Source: Bacteroidota bacterium | Lineage (GTDB): Bacteria; Bacteroidota; Bacteroidia; Bacteroidales; Paludibacteraceae | NCBI GenBank assembly: GCA_021779195.1 | Contig: JAJYBB010000002.1 | Location: 166,027-230,026, forward strand | Reading direction: 5' to 3' | DNA: 64,000 nucleotides | Part shown: piece after piece, positions 34,018-43,193 of the stretch | How positions within the stretch are numbered: position 1 is the first letter of the stretch | How the letters are laid out: every line of letters begins with the position of its first letter | The notes under the pieces: model-generated | Database searches by the model: none | The model's input: the letters and a program-made list of their open reading frames with translations, nothing else | What the model was told of the DNA's origin: nothing | Made by a program: the position numbers and the translations under genes

Positions 34018-35604
34018 CTATCGTTGAATAATAAGTTTTTCGGTTAATCGGATATTGTTCGATTTAATATTAACTAAGTAAACGCCATTGGACAAAGTGC
34101 TTACGGAAATAGCTTCTTTCGTTGATACATTTTTTGAAACCAATAACTTGCCGCTAAAATCCGATATAGCAATTGTGGATATTCCTTCTATTCCACTTAT
34201 AGTAAAATAATTAGTTATGGGATTAGGATATAAATATATCATTTTATCAGATACTATATTTTTTATTCCAGTAATTTTAGCTGTAACCCCACTACCTGTT
34301 TTTAGTATTGCGTCACCAATACCTTCTACAACTGTTGGCCAACCGGTAGCCGAAAAGTGAATACTCCAGTTTGCATGAGATTTTCCATTGTTTGCACTAC
34401 CGTTTACGGTAAGAGTGAAAAGAGATGTCATTGTATTTAATATTGCAGTGCCACTGGCAATGAATGACATTAGTGAGTCGGTTATGCTTACTATACCATC
34501 TTGAAACGGACAATCTACTCCATTAACATGCCAAGTACCTTTTGAGCTAATAGTACCATCAGATTTTTTTTCGAAAGTTTCCTGACCATAATTTGTGGAG
34601 TCATTATTCATGATTACTCCCCAGTCTTCTGTAGCAACAACAGTAGCAGCGCTGTTTGAATATTTAAGCATTTTTCCATATAAACCTACCGCATAACCTG
34701 TATTAATATCTGGAAAACTCAACGAGAAATAATAGGAGTCTGATGATTGGGTAGGAGTCCAATTTGGAGTCCAGTCAGTTCCTCCATTGGTGGTTTTTAG
34801 AATCTCACCAACTCCTGAATTATTCGAACCTGAAATATAACCTATATTGGCATCGGGAAAACAAACAGCATATAAGTCGTATGTAGTGTCGCCTGTTTTC
34901 GATGTCCAAGTCGTTCCTCCATTGGTAGTCTTTAGAATAGTGGAAGCAGCACCTACAGCGTATCCCGTGTTGGCATCGGTGAAACAAACCGAATATAATT
35001 TATTTGTTGTTCCGCTGCTTTGTGCACTCTATGTTGCTCCTCCATTCGTGGTTTTCAGAATAGTTCCGTCAGTACCAACAGTGTAGCCTGTACTGGCATC
35101 GGTAAAATAAACCGAACTTAATTGACTGTTTGTTCCACTGGTTTGGTTAGTCCAATTTATTCCCCCATCGGTGGTTTTTAAAATAGTTCCTCCCATCATT
35201 CCCATACCAACAACATAGCCGGTAGTGGCATTGACAAAACATATCGATCGAATTGCATATTGGTAGGGACTTGTATATACATTGGTCCAGTTAGCTCCTC
35301 CATCGGTAGTTTTTAAAATTACAGTACCAACAGCATAGCCGGTATTGGCATCGGTGAAGTAAACCGCATCTAATTCATCAGTTATTCCACTTGTTAGTAC
35401 TGCCCAGTTTGTTCCTCCATTGGTTGTTTTCAGAATGGTTCCTGCTTTACCAACAGCATAGCCGGTATTGGCATCGGTAAAATAAACCGATATCAAATTA
35501 TTGGAATCGACAGCTGTTAATCCGGACGATAATGAAGTCCATTGTGCATTAATTGTTATCGTAAATACAAGAAAAAACACTAAAAAAATGCTTAACTTTC
35601 TCAT
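34018..35604 (-). pseudogene. T9SS-secreted Ycf48-like propeller protein split by one stop codon
   Basis: A single frame of 528 sense and stop codons encodes a signal peptide (MRKLSIFLVFFLVFTITINA). About seven Ycf48/BNR-type propeller repeats follow (VYFTDANTGYAVG then ILKTTNGGTNW), then a second domain and a C-terminal T9SS type A sorting domain (YPNPITNYFTISGI to GVYLVNIKSNN). A TAG at 35029-35031 interrupts it exactly where the repeat has Trp (GGAT*SAQ for GGANW), with no frameshift. The downstream half from 34722 has no signal peptide. Unless read through, the product lacks its sorting signal. It sits between attC-like copies C and D. Confidence 0.88.
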
Positions 35605-35734
35605 GTTGTTTTTGTCAGAGTTTATAGTGCTGACACCGCGCTTTCAAATTGTTTTATGAAATATATTTTGTTCTTTATTCTTTCCTTCAAAGAATTGTCA
35701 ACCAGATTAAAGTCGCTCTTTTCATTTTTCACAC

Positions 35735-35872
35735 TTGCCCATAAAGACCGAGGCTATGGGCATCCTGCGGTTTGCGGGAGCATTCGCTGTCGTGAAACGA
35801 CGAAGTGAATGCGGGAGCAAAACCGCCGGAATGCACGTCAGCCAGCCAATGTGGGTGAGCCTTGTGTTGAAC
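35735..35872 (-). repeat. attC-like structured repeat, copy D
   Basis: This 138-bp copy is almost identical to copy A in its left two thirds (CATCCTGCGGTTTGCGGGAG, GAATGCGGGAGCAAAACCGC). On the minus strand its first box reads GTTCAAC, which fits the RYYYAAC consensus of attC R''. It closes the accessory island. Confidence 0.6.
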
Positions 35873-36397
35873 TAAATTTTCGGTAAATATCAGATTATTT
35901 ATCCTAATATTAACTAATTTTACCGTTCAATGTCCAAAAGTAGAAAATTATTTTGATATTCACATTACAAATCATTAAAAATGTGAATATATGCAACCAA
36001 CATCATTAAAAAAAATATGTTTCGCTGGTGGAGCAAGCCTGTGCTGGTGTTCCCGGGTTCAGGGACAGTTACCAACAGTTTCACCAAAAGGCAGTTATTG
36101 AGCAGAACAGTTCCAGCGTTGTGGAAAATTACGGTCGCCACGTTAGCACGGGTCAGGAGACCCGCACCAGCGTGGCGAAATACTTCATAAAGCAGTAAAA
36201 ACCTGAACTTTTCAGGTTTAAAACCTACCGATACAGCGTTATTTGGATAAGTAAAACAGCTTTTTAAGAAATGTACGAATGCACAACCAACCCAAGTCCA
36301 GCCCAAAACGCATTCTTTCGCCATAAAGCGTGCAATCAACACCGACTCCACGTACCGAAGCTTCCGTTTATTGTTCTGTTTTTCATGGTTTTGCTGA
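35873..36397. other. Non-coding stretch with a GC-richer block
   Basis: Between 36020 and 36190 base composition rises clearly above the surroundings (segments such as GTCAGGAGACCCGCACCAGCG). Six-frame reading gives only an unlikely 154-codon frame on the minus strand. I see no recognisable gene; a remnant of foreign DNA is possible. Confidence 0.4.
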
Positions 36398-36432
36398 TTT
36401 TTTGAAGGGTGTCCTGAAAAAAAGGACACCCC
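36398..36432 (-). terminator. Terminator of the 36450-37217 gene
   Basis: GGGTGTCCT (36407-36415) pairs with AGGACACCC (36423-36431). It lies 17 bases after the minus-strand stop and is followed on that strand by TTCAAAAAATC, so the T-run is poor. Confidence 0.6.
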
Positions 36433-36449
36433 CTATAATGTATTGTATC

Positions 36450-37217
36450 TTAAAATTTTATTTTCATTGTCATTCCTAACGGTCGTACAATTTCATTATT
36501 CATCGAAATTTGATCCATATAGGGTGTAAGTTCAAGTTTTAAAAATGACGTTTTGCTTCTCATATCGTGTACATACATATCTTTAACTTTGGCAACATGT
36601 ACGGCATCTACTATGCTCCAAATATCTACAGTAGCCATACCAAGCAATCCTACTACCATCATCATGGCACCGGCACCGGCTCCTTCGCCGGTATAATATG
36701 AACTGCTTACGATTCCGCTGCCAATTCCCATAAAAATAGAACAACCTATATAACCTCCCAGAAAACCAAGTCCCCTTCCTGTTTCACCCGAAATCATTTG
36801 TCCTAACCCCGGAATAAGCCATGAACAGATACCCGTTACAGCTGGATTATAAGGATCTGTTGGTTGAGGTACATACATATGATAGTTGTAATTATTTTTT
36901 ATCAGTTTATATTTTGGAGACATGATGTTTGCATACTGATTTCCTGAATAATTGTTTATTCCGGTATTATTGGATGTATTCGCAATTTCTTCTTTGGTCA
37001 TTTTATCTACATCTGTTATTTTATATACAAACACATTCCCATCCTTTGTTTTAATTTTAAGACTTTCATTCGGAATTTGTTCAATAATTGATCCGTGAAT
37101 AATACTGCCGTTTTTTAGATAAACAACATCCTCTGTGTTTGCGTTTTGGGCATGTACATTAAAACTAATAGCTGTAATTAGCATGAATAATGCTACGAAA
37201 AAAAAGTTTTTGCTCAT
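36450..37217 (-). CDS. Exported membrane-associated protein of unknown function
   Basis: The protein of about 255 residues has a signal peptide (MSKNFFFVALFMLITAISFNVHA) and an N-terminal beta domain of the kind found in many Bacteroidota envelope proteins (DVVYLKNGSIIHGSIIEQIPNESLKIKTKDG). A glycine-rich hydrophobic pair follows (GICSWLIPGLGQMISGETGRGLGFLGGYIG and GAGAMMMVVGLLGMATVDIWSIVDAVHVAKV), resembling a TM2-like hairpin. The C-terminus is amphipathic. I chose the second ATG because it starts a cleaner signal. Function is unknown. Confidence 0.75.
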   Translation of the reverse strand: MSKNFFFVALFMLITAISFNVHAQNANTEDVVYLKNGSIIHGSIIEQIPNESLKIKTKDGNVFVYKITDVDKMTKEEIANTSNNTGINNYSGNQYANIMSPKYKLIKNNYNYHMYVPQPTDPYNPAVTGICSWLIPGLGQMISGETGRGLGFLGGYIGCSIFMGIGSGIVSSSYYTGEGAGAGAMMMVVGLLGMATVDIWSIVDAVHVAKVKDMYVHDMRSKTSFLKLELTPYMDQISMNNEIVRPLGMTMKIKF

Positions 37218-37763
37218 AATTATAAATATTTTCATTTTCTGCCTACTCTCAAGCTTTTCGGCTTTCGCTCCTTACTCTGTTTCGGATTTTCGGGTACATT
37301 CCGTATAGTTGGGAAAGAATGTAAGAAGATAATCCGTTGATTCATCCGTAATGGACATTCAATATTTAAGTAAAGTACAAAACAAATAAAATACTTTCTT
37401 TTATTAAATAATAATAGTAGCTATTTTCTATGAATTTACCAATCCATAGAAAATAATTCTAAAATATTACGATAAAATGTTGATGTTCGGTTGGAAGTAA
37501 CTTCTATACTGTACTAGTGTTATGATCCTTTTTAGGTAATTTGAAGCAATAATTCTTGATTTATATGCCGTTCTGGGCGTGTATTGCCTTGCGGAATGAA
37601 TTACAGGGATGTAAATGACTGGCGGATTTCATAAAATCATCACAAAATCGGAATTTGGAAAACAGATTAGAATACAATGGATGGGTACTTTTAACGACAA
37701 ATTAACCCTGCATGATAGCAACAGGCATCGCTGTATATGCCGGTTTGTGTTGTGTCAGAGTGG
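37218..37763. other. Intergenic region
   Basis: About 545 bases with no supported gene. I see no repeat or structured RNA. It must hold the promoter of the minus-strand exported protein gene. Confidence 0.4.
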
Positions 37764-38690
37764 TCAGGCATTCGCATTCATATTTATTTCACGGATAGTT
37801 TTCAGGTAAAAAGCGGGAGTAACCCCAACATGTTTTTTGAAGGCTTCATTAAATACCGAGTAGCTATTGAAACCAAGTCTGAAGTATAAGCTTTTGAGCG
37901 GAATTAAATCATTTTGCTTAGTCAAAATCATTTTTGCTTCTTCAATGCGTAACTTATTTATATATGTATTGAAGTTCATATGATGCTGCTCATGAATGTA
38001 TTGCGAAAGATAACTGCGATTAGTATTGCATTTTTCGGCTAATGTTTTCAGTTTAAGAGTTGGGTCAAGAAAAACTTTTAATTTTATTTGTTCATTAAAA
38101 TCCCGTTGTATCAGGTTTTTCAGTTCCTCATCAAGCAACATCCGGTTTTGCATTGGTTCATTGGTATCTTCATCCGTAAAAAGCTCTTCATCCGGAATTT
38201 CAGATTGAATGATTTGCATATTTTCGATACTTTGATATACTAATAATTTATAAGCATCCTTTTTTATGCGATACAACACAAAGATAATAATCAGGGCTAT
38301 AAGCAGTAGACTACTTGCAATAATTTCGACGTTGATCAGCCTGTCTTTATCCTCAATTAAATCTGTTTGCAATTTTAATTGTTGTTCTTTTTTCTCAAAT
38401 CCATATTTTAGTTTATATTCACGCATTTTGGCGTCATATTCCTTATGATTTAAAGAATCAGTTTCAATGATTATTTCTTTAATTAATTTAGATGGCAGTA
38501 TTTCTGAAGATACATTCACGTAATGATGATTGTACTGCCGGTAATATTCATGTACAAGTTGATTTAATACACTGTTTCGTACAGTTCCTTTGGCATCGAT
38601 CAATTGTATTTGTAATTTTTCGATCGATTGGCGTTGAGAAAAAAGGGGAATTGAGCAAATAAGGATCAGAATCAAAATGCAGGATTTCAT
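37764..38690 (-). CDS. Membrane-anchored AraC-type transcriptional regulator
   Basis: The 308-residue protein starts with a signal-like segment (MKSCILILILICSIPLFS). A periplasmic helical region of about 100 residues follows, with one transmembrane helix at about 123-142 (IIASSLLLIALIIIFVLYRI). An AraC double helix-turn-helix occupies the C-terminus (LKTLAEKCNTNRSYLSQYIHEQHHMNFNTYINKLRIEEAK, FNSYSVFNEAFKKHVGVTPAFY). The layout suggests a sensor that signals to DNA directly from the membrane. The periplasmic part is much shorter than in hybrid TPR-AraC regulators and its ligand is unknown. Target genes are not evident. Confidence 0.85.
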   Translation of the reverse strand: MKSCILILILICSIPLFSQRQSIEKLQIQLIDAKGTVRNSVLNQLVHEYYRQYNHHYVNVSSEILPSKLIKEIIIETDSLNHKEYDAKMREYKLKYGFEKKEQQLKLQTDLIEDKDRLINVEIIASSLLLIALIIIFVLYRIKKDAYKLLVYQSIENMQIIQSEIPDEELFTDEDTNEPMQNRMLLDEELKNLIQRDFNEQIKLKVFLDPTLKLKTLAEKCNTNRSYLSQYIHEQHHMNFNTYINKLRIEEAKMILTKQNDLIPLKSLYFRLGFNSYSVFNEAFKKHVGVTPAFYLKTIREINMNANA

Positions 38691-39085
38691 AGTTACAATC
38701 AGATTTAGAATGATTTATCTTTTAAAAAGAATTTCTTCAATTAAGTTTTCGGAGTATTTTTACGTAACAAAAGAAAATCAAATTATTATAAACAAACAAA
38801 TATTGGATAAAAAAGTGAATTATTTTGTTTCGAGGCACAAATATATAAATTTAATTTATAAAAACATAAAATCTAACCCGAATAATTATTTAAAATTGAG
38901 AATGTAAATCAAAATAAGTCCGTTCGGTGTTGAGTTGCATATATTAACCCTTATGAATCATCGCATTGAATAAAATGATGTAATTGCAAATACCTTAAAC
39001 TTGGACGAGTCAGGATATTTGGTGTTCTAAATTTATATATTTACATTTGAAGCCGGTAATAGCAGTATCAATAATACGGTAGTTC
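38691..39085. other. Intergenic region between divergent genes
   Basis: About 395 very AT-rich bases between the AraC-type gene and the DUF362 gene. No clear gene, repeat or terminator is seen. Confidence 0.4.
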
Positions 39086-40231
39086 ATGAAAAGTAAAGTA
39101 GCATTAGTTCGCTGTAATTCATATGATACCGACGAAGTACGTCAGGCAGTATCAAAAGGGATAAATTTGCTGGGCGGGGCAGGTGAATTTGTAAAGTCGG
39201 GTGAGAAAATTCTTTTGAAAGTCAATCTGTTGGTCGGCGAGGTTCCCGAGAAATGTGTCAACACGCATCCAGCAGTATTCAGGGCGGTAGCCGAAGAGTT
39301 TGCTGCCCATGGGGCACTATTGCAATATGGCGATTCTCCGGGTTTTGGAGCACCGCTTGCAGCAGCAAAAAAATCGGGAATAGCTCAGGTAGCCGAAGAT
39401 TTGAATATCGAAATGGCTGATTTTAAAGAAGGAAGGGAAGTGTTTTTCGAAAACAATAATCAGAATAAAAAGTTTTATATTGCCAACGGGGTACTCAATG
39501 CGGATGGATTAATCAGCTTGCCGAAAATGAAAACACATGGACTAGAACGGTTTACCGGCGCGATAAAGAATCAATTTGGCACGGTGGTGGGCATACGCAA
39601 AGGTGAGTTTCACGTAAAACTGCCCGATGCTACCGATTTTGCCCGCATGTTGGTCGATTTGAACAAAGGGATCAACCCGCGTCTGTACATTATGGATGGC
39701 GTGGTGGCAATGGAAGGCAATGGTCCGCGTGGAGGAACGCCACGTTCCATGAATGTGTTGCTGTTTTCCACTGACCCCGTGGCGCTAGATGCCACTGCCA
39801 GCCGGTTGATAAATCTGAATCCCTTGTATGTACCCACAACTTTGATTGGCGGCGAAACGGGCGCTGGTACATTTAAGGAAGATGAAATTGAGATTATTGG
39901 CGATGCACTCGCTGCGTTTATTTGCCACGACTTTAAGGTGGAACGTACACCGGTAAAAATCGTAAAAAAAACAAAGGTATCTTCATTCCTGAACGACAGG
40001 CTTGTGGCAAAACCGGTTATTATTACCGAAAAATGTACGAAGTGCGGTACCTGCGTACAAAGTTGTCCGGTTGAAGGCAAAGCCGTGAATTGGTTAAATG
40101 GCGATCGGAGCAACGCTCCCGTTTACGATTACAACAAATGTATTCGCTGTTATTGTTGTCAGGAGATGTGTCCCGAAAGTGCCATCATTTTAAAAGAACC
40201 GATGATGATTAAAGTCGGAAAATTATTTTAA
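39086..40231 (+). CDS. DUF362 protein with two [4Fe-4S] clusters
   Basis: The 381-residue protein has an N-terminal DUF362 domain (LVRCNSYDTDEVRQAVSKGI, LLKVNLLVGEVPEKCVNTHP, SLPKMKTHGLERFTGAIKN). The C-terminus is a bacterial ferredoxin-type domain with two cluster motifs (CTKCGTCVQSCP and CIRCYCCQEMCP). The family is cytoplasmic and appears to act in redox chemistry, but no reaction is established. It is followed by a membrane protein gene with a gap of about 125 bases, and the two could be linked. Confidence 0.88.
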   Translation: MKSKVALVRCNSYDTDEVRQAVSKGINLLGGAGEFVKSGEKILLKVNLLVGEVPEKCVNTHPAVFRAVAEEFAAHGALLQYGDSPGFGAPLAAAKKSGIAQVAEDLNIEMADFKEGREVFFENNNQNKKFYIANGVLNADGLISLPKMKTHGLERFTGAIKNQFGTVVGIRKGEFHVKLPDATDFARMLVDLNKGINPRLYIMDGVVAMEGNGPRGGTPRSMNVLLFSTDPVALDATASRLINLNPLYVPTTLIGGETGAGTFKEDEIEIIGDALAAFICHDFKVERTPVKIVKKTKVSSFLNDRLVAKPVIITEKCTKCGTCVQSCPVEGKAVNWLNGDRSNAPVYDYNKCIRCYCCQEMCPESAIILKEPMMIKVGKLF

Positions 40232-40355
40232 ACGCCTTAATGATAGGTTGACGGCTGCATCTGTTTCCGAAAACGAACTGAACAGCCCGAAGTAGCTCCC
40301 GCATCTTTTGCGATGCTGTTTTTTTAGACATATCGTCAGGCATTACACCAACAAA

Positions 40356-41081
40356 ATGAATACCTTTGTTTATACGCTCTCATTATCTTTGTTCGATAGT
40401 TTTTCCACTACGCAGCAAATCATTATTTTTATCCTTTTGCTTACAACTTTACATCCCATTCGCAACAGTATGGCGTATTTAGCAGGATTAAGCAGTTCAT
40501 ATTATCTTTGCGGAATTGGCGGGTACTTTATGCTTGATAGGTTGAGCAAAATAATCAATCAATATTTTTCAACACAGAATATTTCCGACCCGCATTACTA
40601 TTGGTTCGAATTGGTATCAGGTGTCGTAATGATCGGAATCGGAACAGGATATTACCGCAAAAAAAGATTTGCTTCTCCCACGCTTTCTGAACATCTGCTT
40701 GCTGCAAGATTAAAATCAATGAATGCTCTTTTTGCCTTTATCACGGGAGTTGTCATATCGATAACTTCTTTCCCTTTAGCTGTGCCTTATTTGCTTGCAC
40801 TCGAAAAATATGCGACGCTTCATTTGAACTTTGCAGCTGCAAACGGATATGTTTTGCTTTACAACTTCGGGTATGCGTTGCCCATGATCGTGGTTGTTGG
40901 AATTTACCTTTATGCAAAAAGAAAATCAGAAGATCTTACGGGCACATTACAGGAGAAAACAAGGGTGCTCAACGTTCAACTTACAACCTGGGCATTCGTT
41001 GGAGTCGGTATTTTTTCGATGATTGATGCAGGGTGTTATTTCGGCTTCGGACATGCCCTGATCAAGGGACGGTATTTTTAA
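40356..41081 (+). CDS. Multi-span membrane protein, possibly GAP/LysE-like
   Basis: The 241-residue protein has about six hydrophobic spans (TTQQIIIFILLLTTLHPIRN, WFELVSGVVMIGIGTGYY, ALFAFITGVVISITSFPLAVPYLLALE, YALPMIVVVGIYLY, WAFVGVGIFSMIDAGCYFGF). A proline in the third to fourth loop resembles small exporters of the LysE or GAP (SfLAP) type. The start at 40356 (MNTFVYTLSLSLFD) is preferred to the longer frame from 40308. The substrate is unknown. The terminator at 41096 closes the unit. Confidence 0.65.
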   Translation: MNTFVYTLSLSLFDSFSTTQQIIIFILLLTTLHPIRNSMAYLAGLSSSYYLCGIGGYFMLDRLSKIINQYFSTQNISDPHYYWFELVSGVVMIGIGTGYYRKKRFASPTLSEHLLAARLKSMNALFAFITGVVISITSFPLAVPYLLALEKYATLHLNFAAANGYVLLYNFGYALPMIVVVGIYLYAKRKSEDLTGTLQEKTRVLNVQLTTWAFVGVGIFSMIDAGCYFGFGHALIKGRYF

Positions 41082-41095
41082 GCGGAGAGCATAAA

Positions 41096-41118
41096 AAAGC
41101 CCGAGAACGCCGGGCTTT
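41096..41118. terminator. Bidirectional terminator
   Basis: AAAGCCCG pairs with CGGGCTTT between converging genes (plus-strand membrane protein, minus-strand decarboxylase operon). A- and T-runs flank both sides. Confidence 0.8.
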
Positions 41119-41146
41119 ATGGTTGGAAATAAAACTAATTTCAACG

Positions 41147-42379
41147 TTAACTCAACATGCCTAACAATAATCCCGCAGCAACTGCCGAACCGATGATTCC
41201 GGCTACAGTTGGACCCATGGCATGTTTTAATAAATAATTATTTTTGTCGTACTTTAAACCCATTTCTTGCGAAACCTTCGCTGAAAGTGGAATAGCCGCA
41301 ACTCCCGCTGAACCGATTAACGGATTAATTTTATTTCCATCTTTCAAAAACAAATTCATTAATTTGGCAAAAAGAATGCCGGTAGCCGTAGCAATTACAA
41401 TCGACAGAGCCCCTAAAATGAATATTTTGACAGAATTAAGTGTCAGAAAGCGATCAGCTTCGATTGAAGCTCCAATGGTAAATCCCATTAACACAATAAC
41501 CGTATTAATCAACGCGCTTCTTGCCGTGTCGGCTAATTTTTCGGTAACTCCCGATTCTTTCAGCAGATTACCTAAAAATAGCATGCCTAACAAGGGTAAT
41601 GCCGCGGGCGCAATTAAAGATGTGAGCAGAAAACCCAATACAGGGAAAATGATTTTTTCAATTCTGCTGACCTGCCTTGGCGCCTTCATGTGGATAACAC
41701 GTTCATTTTTTGTGGTAAGGAATTTTAAAATCGGACGTTGAATCACTCTCACAAGCGCCATGTATGAATAAACTGAAATAACCACAGCCCCCATCAAATG
41801 CGGAGCCAATTTAGCAGTAAGAAATATGGCAGCAGGTCCGTTAATTCCTCCAATCATACCGACTGAACCAGACTCGGCAGGTGTAAACCCAAGGGCGTAA
41901 GCTCCGATAAATGTAACAAAAATGCCCAACTGTGCGGCTGCGCCAAGGAGCATTAATTTAGGATTTGAAATGAGTGCCGAAAAATCGGTCATTGCTCCGA
42001 TTCCTAAAAATAGTAACGAAGGATACCAGGCTGAACTCACTCCGTTGTAAAGCATATTCAAAACCGAACCGGGTTCGTTAATACCAATTTGAAACCCCGG
42101 TGTGAAAGGTATATTGCCGACTATAATTCCAAACCCGATTGGGAGTAAAAAGCGCGGTTCCCATTTTTTTGCAATGCTCAGGTAGATACAAACAATACCA
42201 ACGGCAATCATTATTAAATTATTGAACTGAAAATTGGCAAATCCGGTTTTAATCCAGAAATATTGCAATCCATTCAACACAGATAAATCATTGGCAGGAG
42301 TTTGGGCTTGTAAAATCGCAGGTAGAATTAAAGCCATTGAAAGAAACAATAATCCTGTTTTAATATTAAATTTTTTCAT
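41147..42379 (-). CDS. mmdB: Na+-translocating decarboxylase beta subunit
   Basis: This is the membrane subunit that decarboxylates the carboxybiotin carrier and pumps sodium out. The 410-residue protein has a long, mostly hydrophobic sequence with the family motifs GIGAMTDFSALISNPKL, GGINGPAAIFLTAKLAPHL and the C-terminal GSAGVAAIPLSAKVSQEMGLKYD. It is the last gene of a four-gene operon with the biotin carrier, gamma and carboxyltransferase subunits. An N-terminal signal-like segment (MKKFNIKTGLLFLSMALILPAILQA) precedes the core. Confidence 0.93.
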   Translation of the reverse strand: MKKFNIKTGLLFLSMALILPAILQAQTPANDLSVLNGLQYFWIKTGFANFQFNNLIMIAVGIVCIYLSIAKKWEPRFLLPIGFGIIVGNIPFTPGFQIGINEPGSVLNMLYNGVSSAWYPSLLFLGIGAMTDFSALISNPKLMLLGAAAQLGIFVTFIGAYALGFTPAESGSVGMIGGINGPAAIFLTAKLAPHLMGAVVISVYSYMALVRVIQRPILKFLTTKNERVIHMKAPRQVSRIEKIIFPVLGFLLTSLIAPAALPLLGMLFLGNLLKESGVTEKLADTARSALINTVIVLMGFTIGASIEADRFLTLNSVKIFILGALSIVIATATGILFAKLMNLFLKDGNKINPLIGSAGVAAIPLSAKVSQEMGLKYDKNNYLLKHAMGPTVAGIIGSAVAAGLLLGMLS

Positions 42380-42394
42380 GAGGACAATTATTTT

Positions 42395-42841
42395 CTATTC
42401 AATTTCAAATAAAACTTCATCTTGCAAAACGGCTTTTCCTGCCGGAGCACAGATTTTAGAAATTGTTCCGTTCCGCTCGGCTAAGATATTGTTTTCCATT
42501 TTCATCGATTCCATAACTAGTAAAATATCGCCCTCTTTAAAGGCTGTTCCTTCCGAAACAAGCACTTTAATTACGCTGCCCGGAAGGGGAGACTTGATCA
42601 CTTTAGTGCTGGGTTTATTGCCCGCCGAAACAGGTGCTAAATTTTCGCTGACCCGTTTATCGCCTTGCTTTGTTTGAACTTCATTACGAACCAAGACCGG
42701 TGTTTTGTTGACTTTTATTTCCTCCTTAATTTTAACGCTGTAAGGAGTTCCGTTTAGTTCCATTTTAGCAATATTACCTTCCAATGATTTGACAACAACC
42801 TCATAATCATTTCCATTAATGGTAAAATTAAATTTTTTCAT
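42395..42841 (-). CDS. mmdC: Biotin carboxyl carrier subunit of the decarboxylase
   Basis: The 148-residue protein has a charged N-terminal region, a flexible linker around residues 60-80, and a C-terminal biotinyl domain. Biotin is attached to K114 in VMESMKMENN. It carries CO2 from the carboxyltransferase to the membrane beta subunit. It is directly adjacent to the gamma subunit gene, separated by no bases. Confidence 0.93.
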   Translation of the reverse strand: MKKFNFTINGNDYEVVVKSLEGNIAKMELNGTPYSVKIKEEIKVNKTPVLVRNEVQTKQGDKRVSENLAPVSAGNKPSTKVIKSPLPGSVIKVLVSEGTAFKEGDILLVMESMKMENNILAERNGTISKICAPAGKAVLQDEVLFEIE

Positions 42842-43183
42842 TTATCTATATAAATTATTGAGTCCGTAAATTTTAGAATTCCAGGGAGAATAACGTCTTT
42901 CGATCCGTTTAATGGTTATGACATTGCTTTCCTGATCGTGCAAATCATCTAAATACAAATGCAGCGCCATGGAAATGGCAGCCACATCGTCGGCAGATAA
43001 TTCTACGATTTCAGCTTCGTTTTTACCTTCTTTTATCATTTTTCTTTTTGAACTCTGAATCATAATGTTTTGAATGAGCTCGGAAAGAAGAACCAAAATG
43101 ACTAAAACAACCAAAATGACTAATATTCCAATTAGGCTGTTTATCAGCATTCTCGACCAGTTATTTGCAGTTAGTAGCATCAT
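42842..43183 (-). CDS. OadG-like gamma subunit of the decarboxylase
   Basis: The 113-residue protein has one N-terminal membrane span (LINSLIGILVILVVLVILVLLSELIQ) and a soluble tail. The tail includes the short acidic motif VELSADDVAAISMALHLYL, which resembles the region preceding the biotin domain in other gamma subunits. It anchors the carboxyltransferase to the beta subunit. Identification rests on position plus the single-span layout, both typical. Confidence 0.85.
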   Translation of the reverse strand: MMLLTANNWSRMLINSLIGILVILVVLVILVLLSELIQNIMIQSSKRKMIKEGKNEAEIVELSADDVAAISMALHLYLDDLHDQESNVITIKRIERRYSPWNSKIYGLNNLYR

Positions 43184-43193
43184 AATAATTGAG

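Noticed and set aside
33011..35604. Reassigned TAG codon (TAG read as Trp) across the genome
   Set aside because: Intact core genes in the window, for example nadD and the S9 peptidase, end in TAG, so the two interrupted genes are better explained as nonsense mutations.
35965..36429. 154-codon minus-strand ORF
   Set aside because: It crosses a GC-richer repeat-like block and a terminator, has no recognisable domain or signal, and its composition is unlike the neighbouring genes.
38677..38907. 76-codon plus-strand ORF
   Set aside because: It begins inside the antisense AraC-type gene and its translation is AT-driven and not protein-like.
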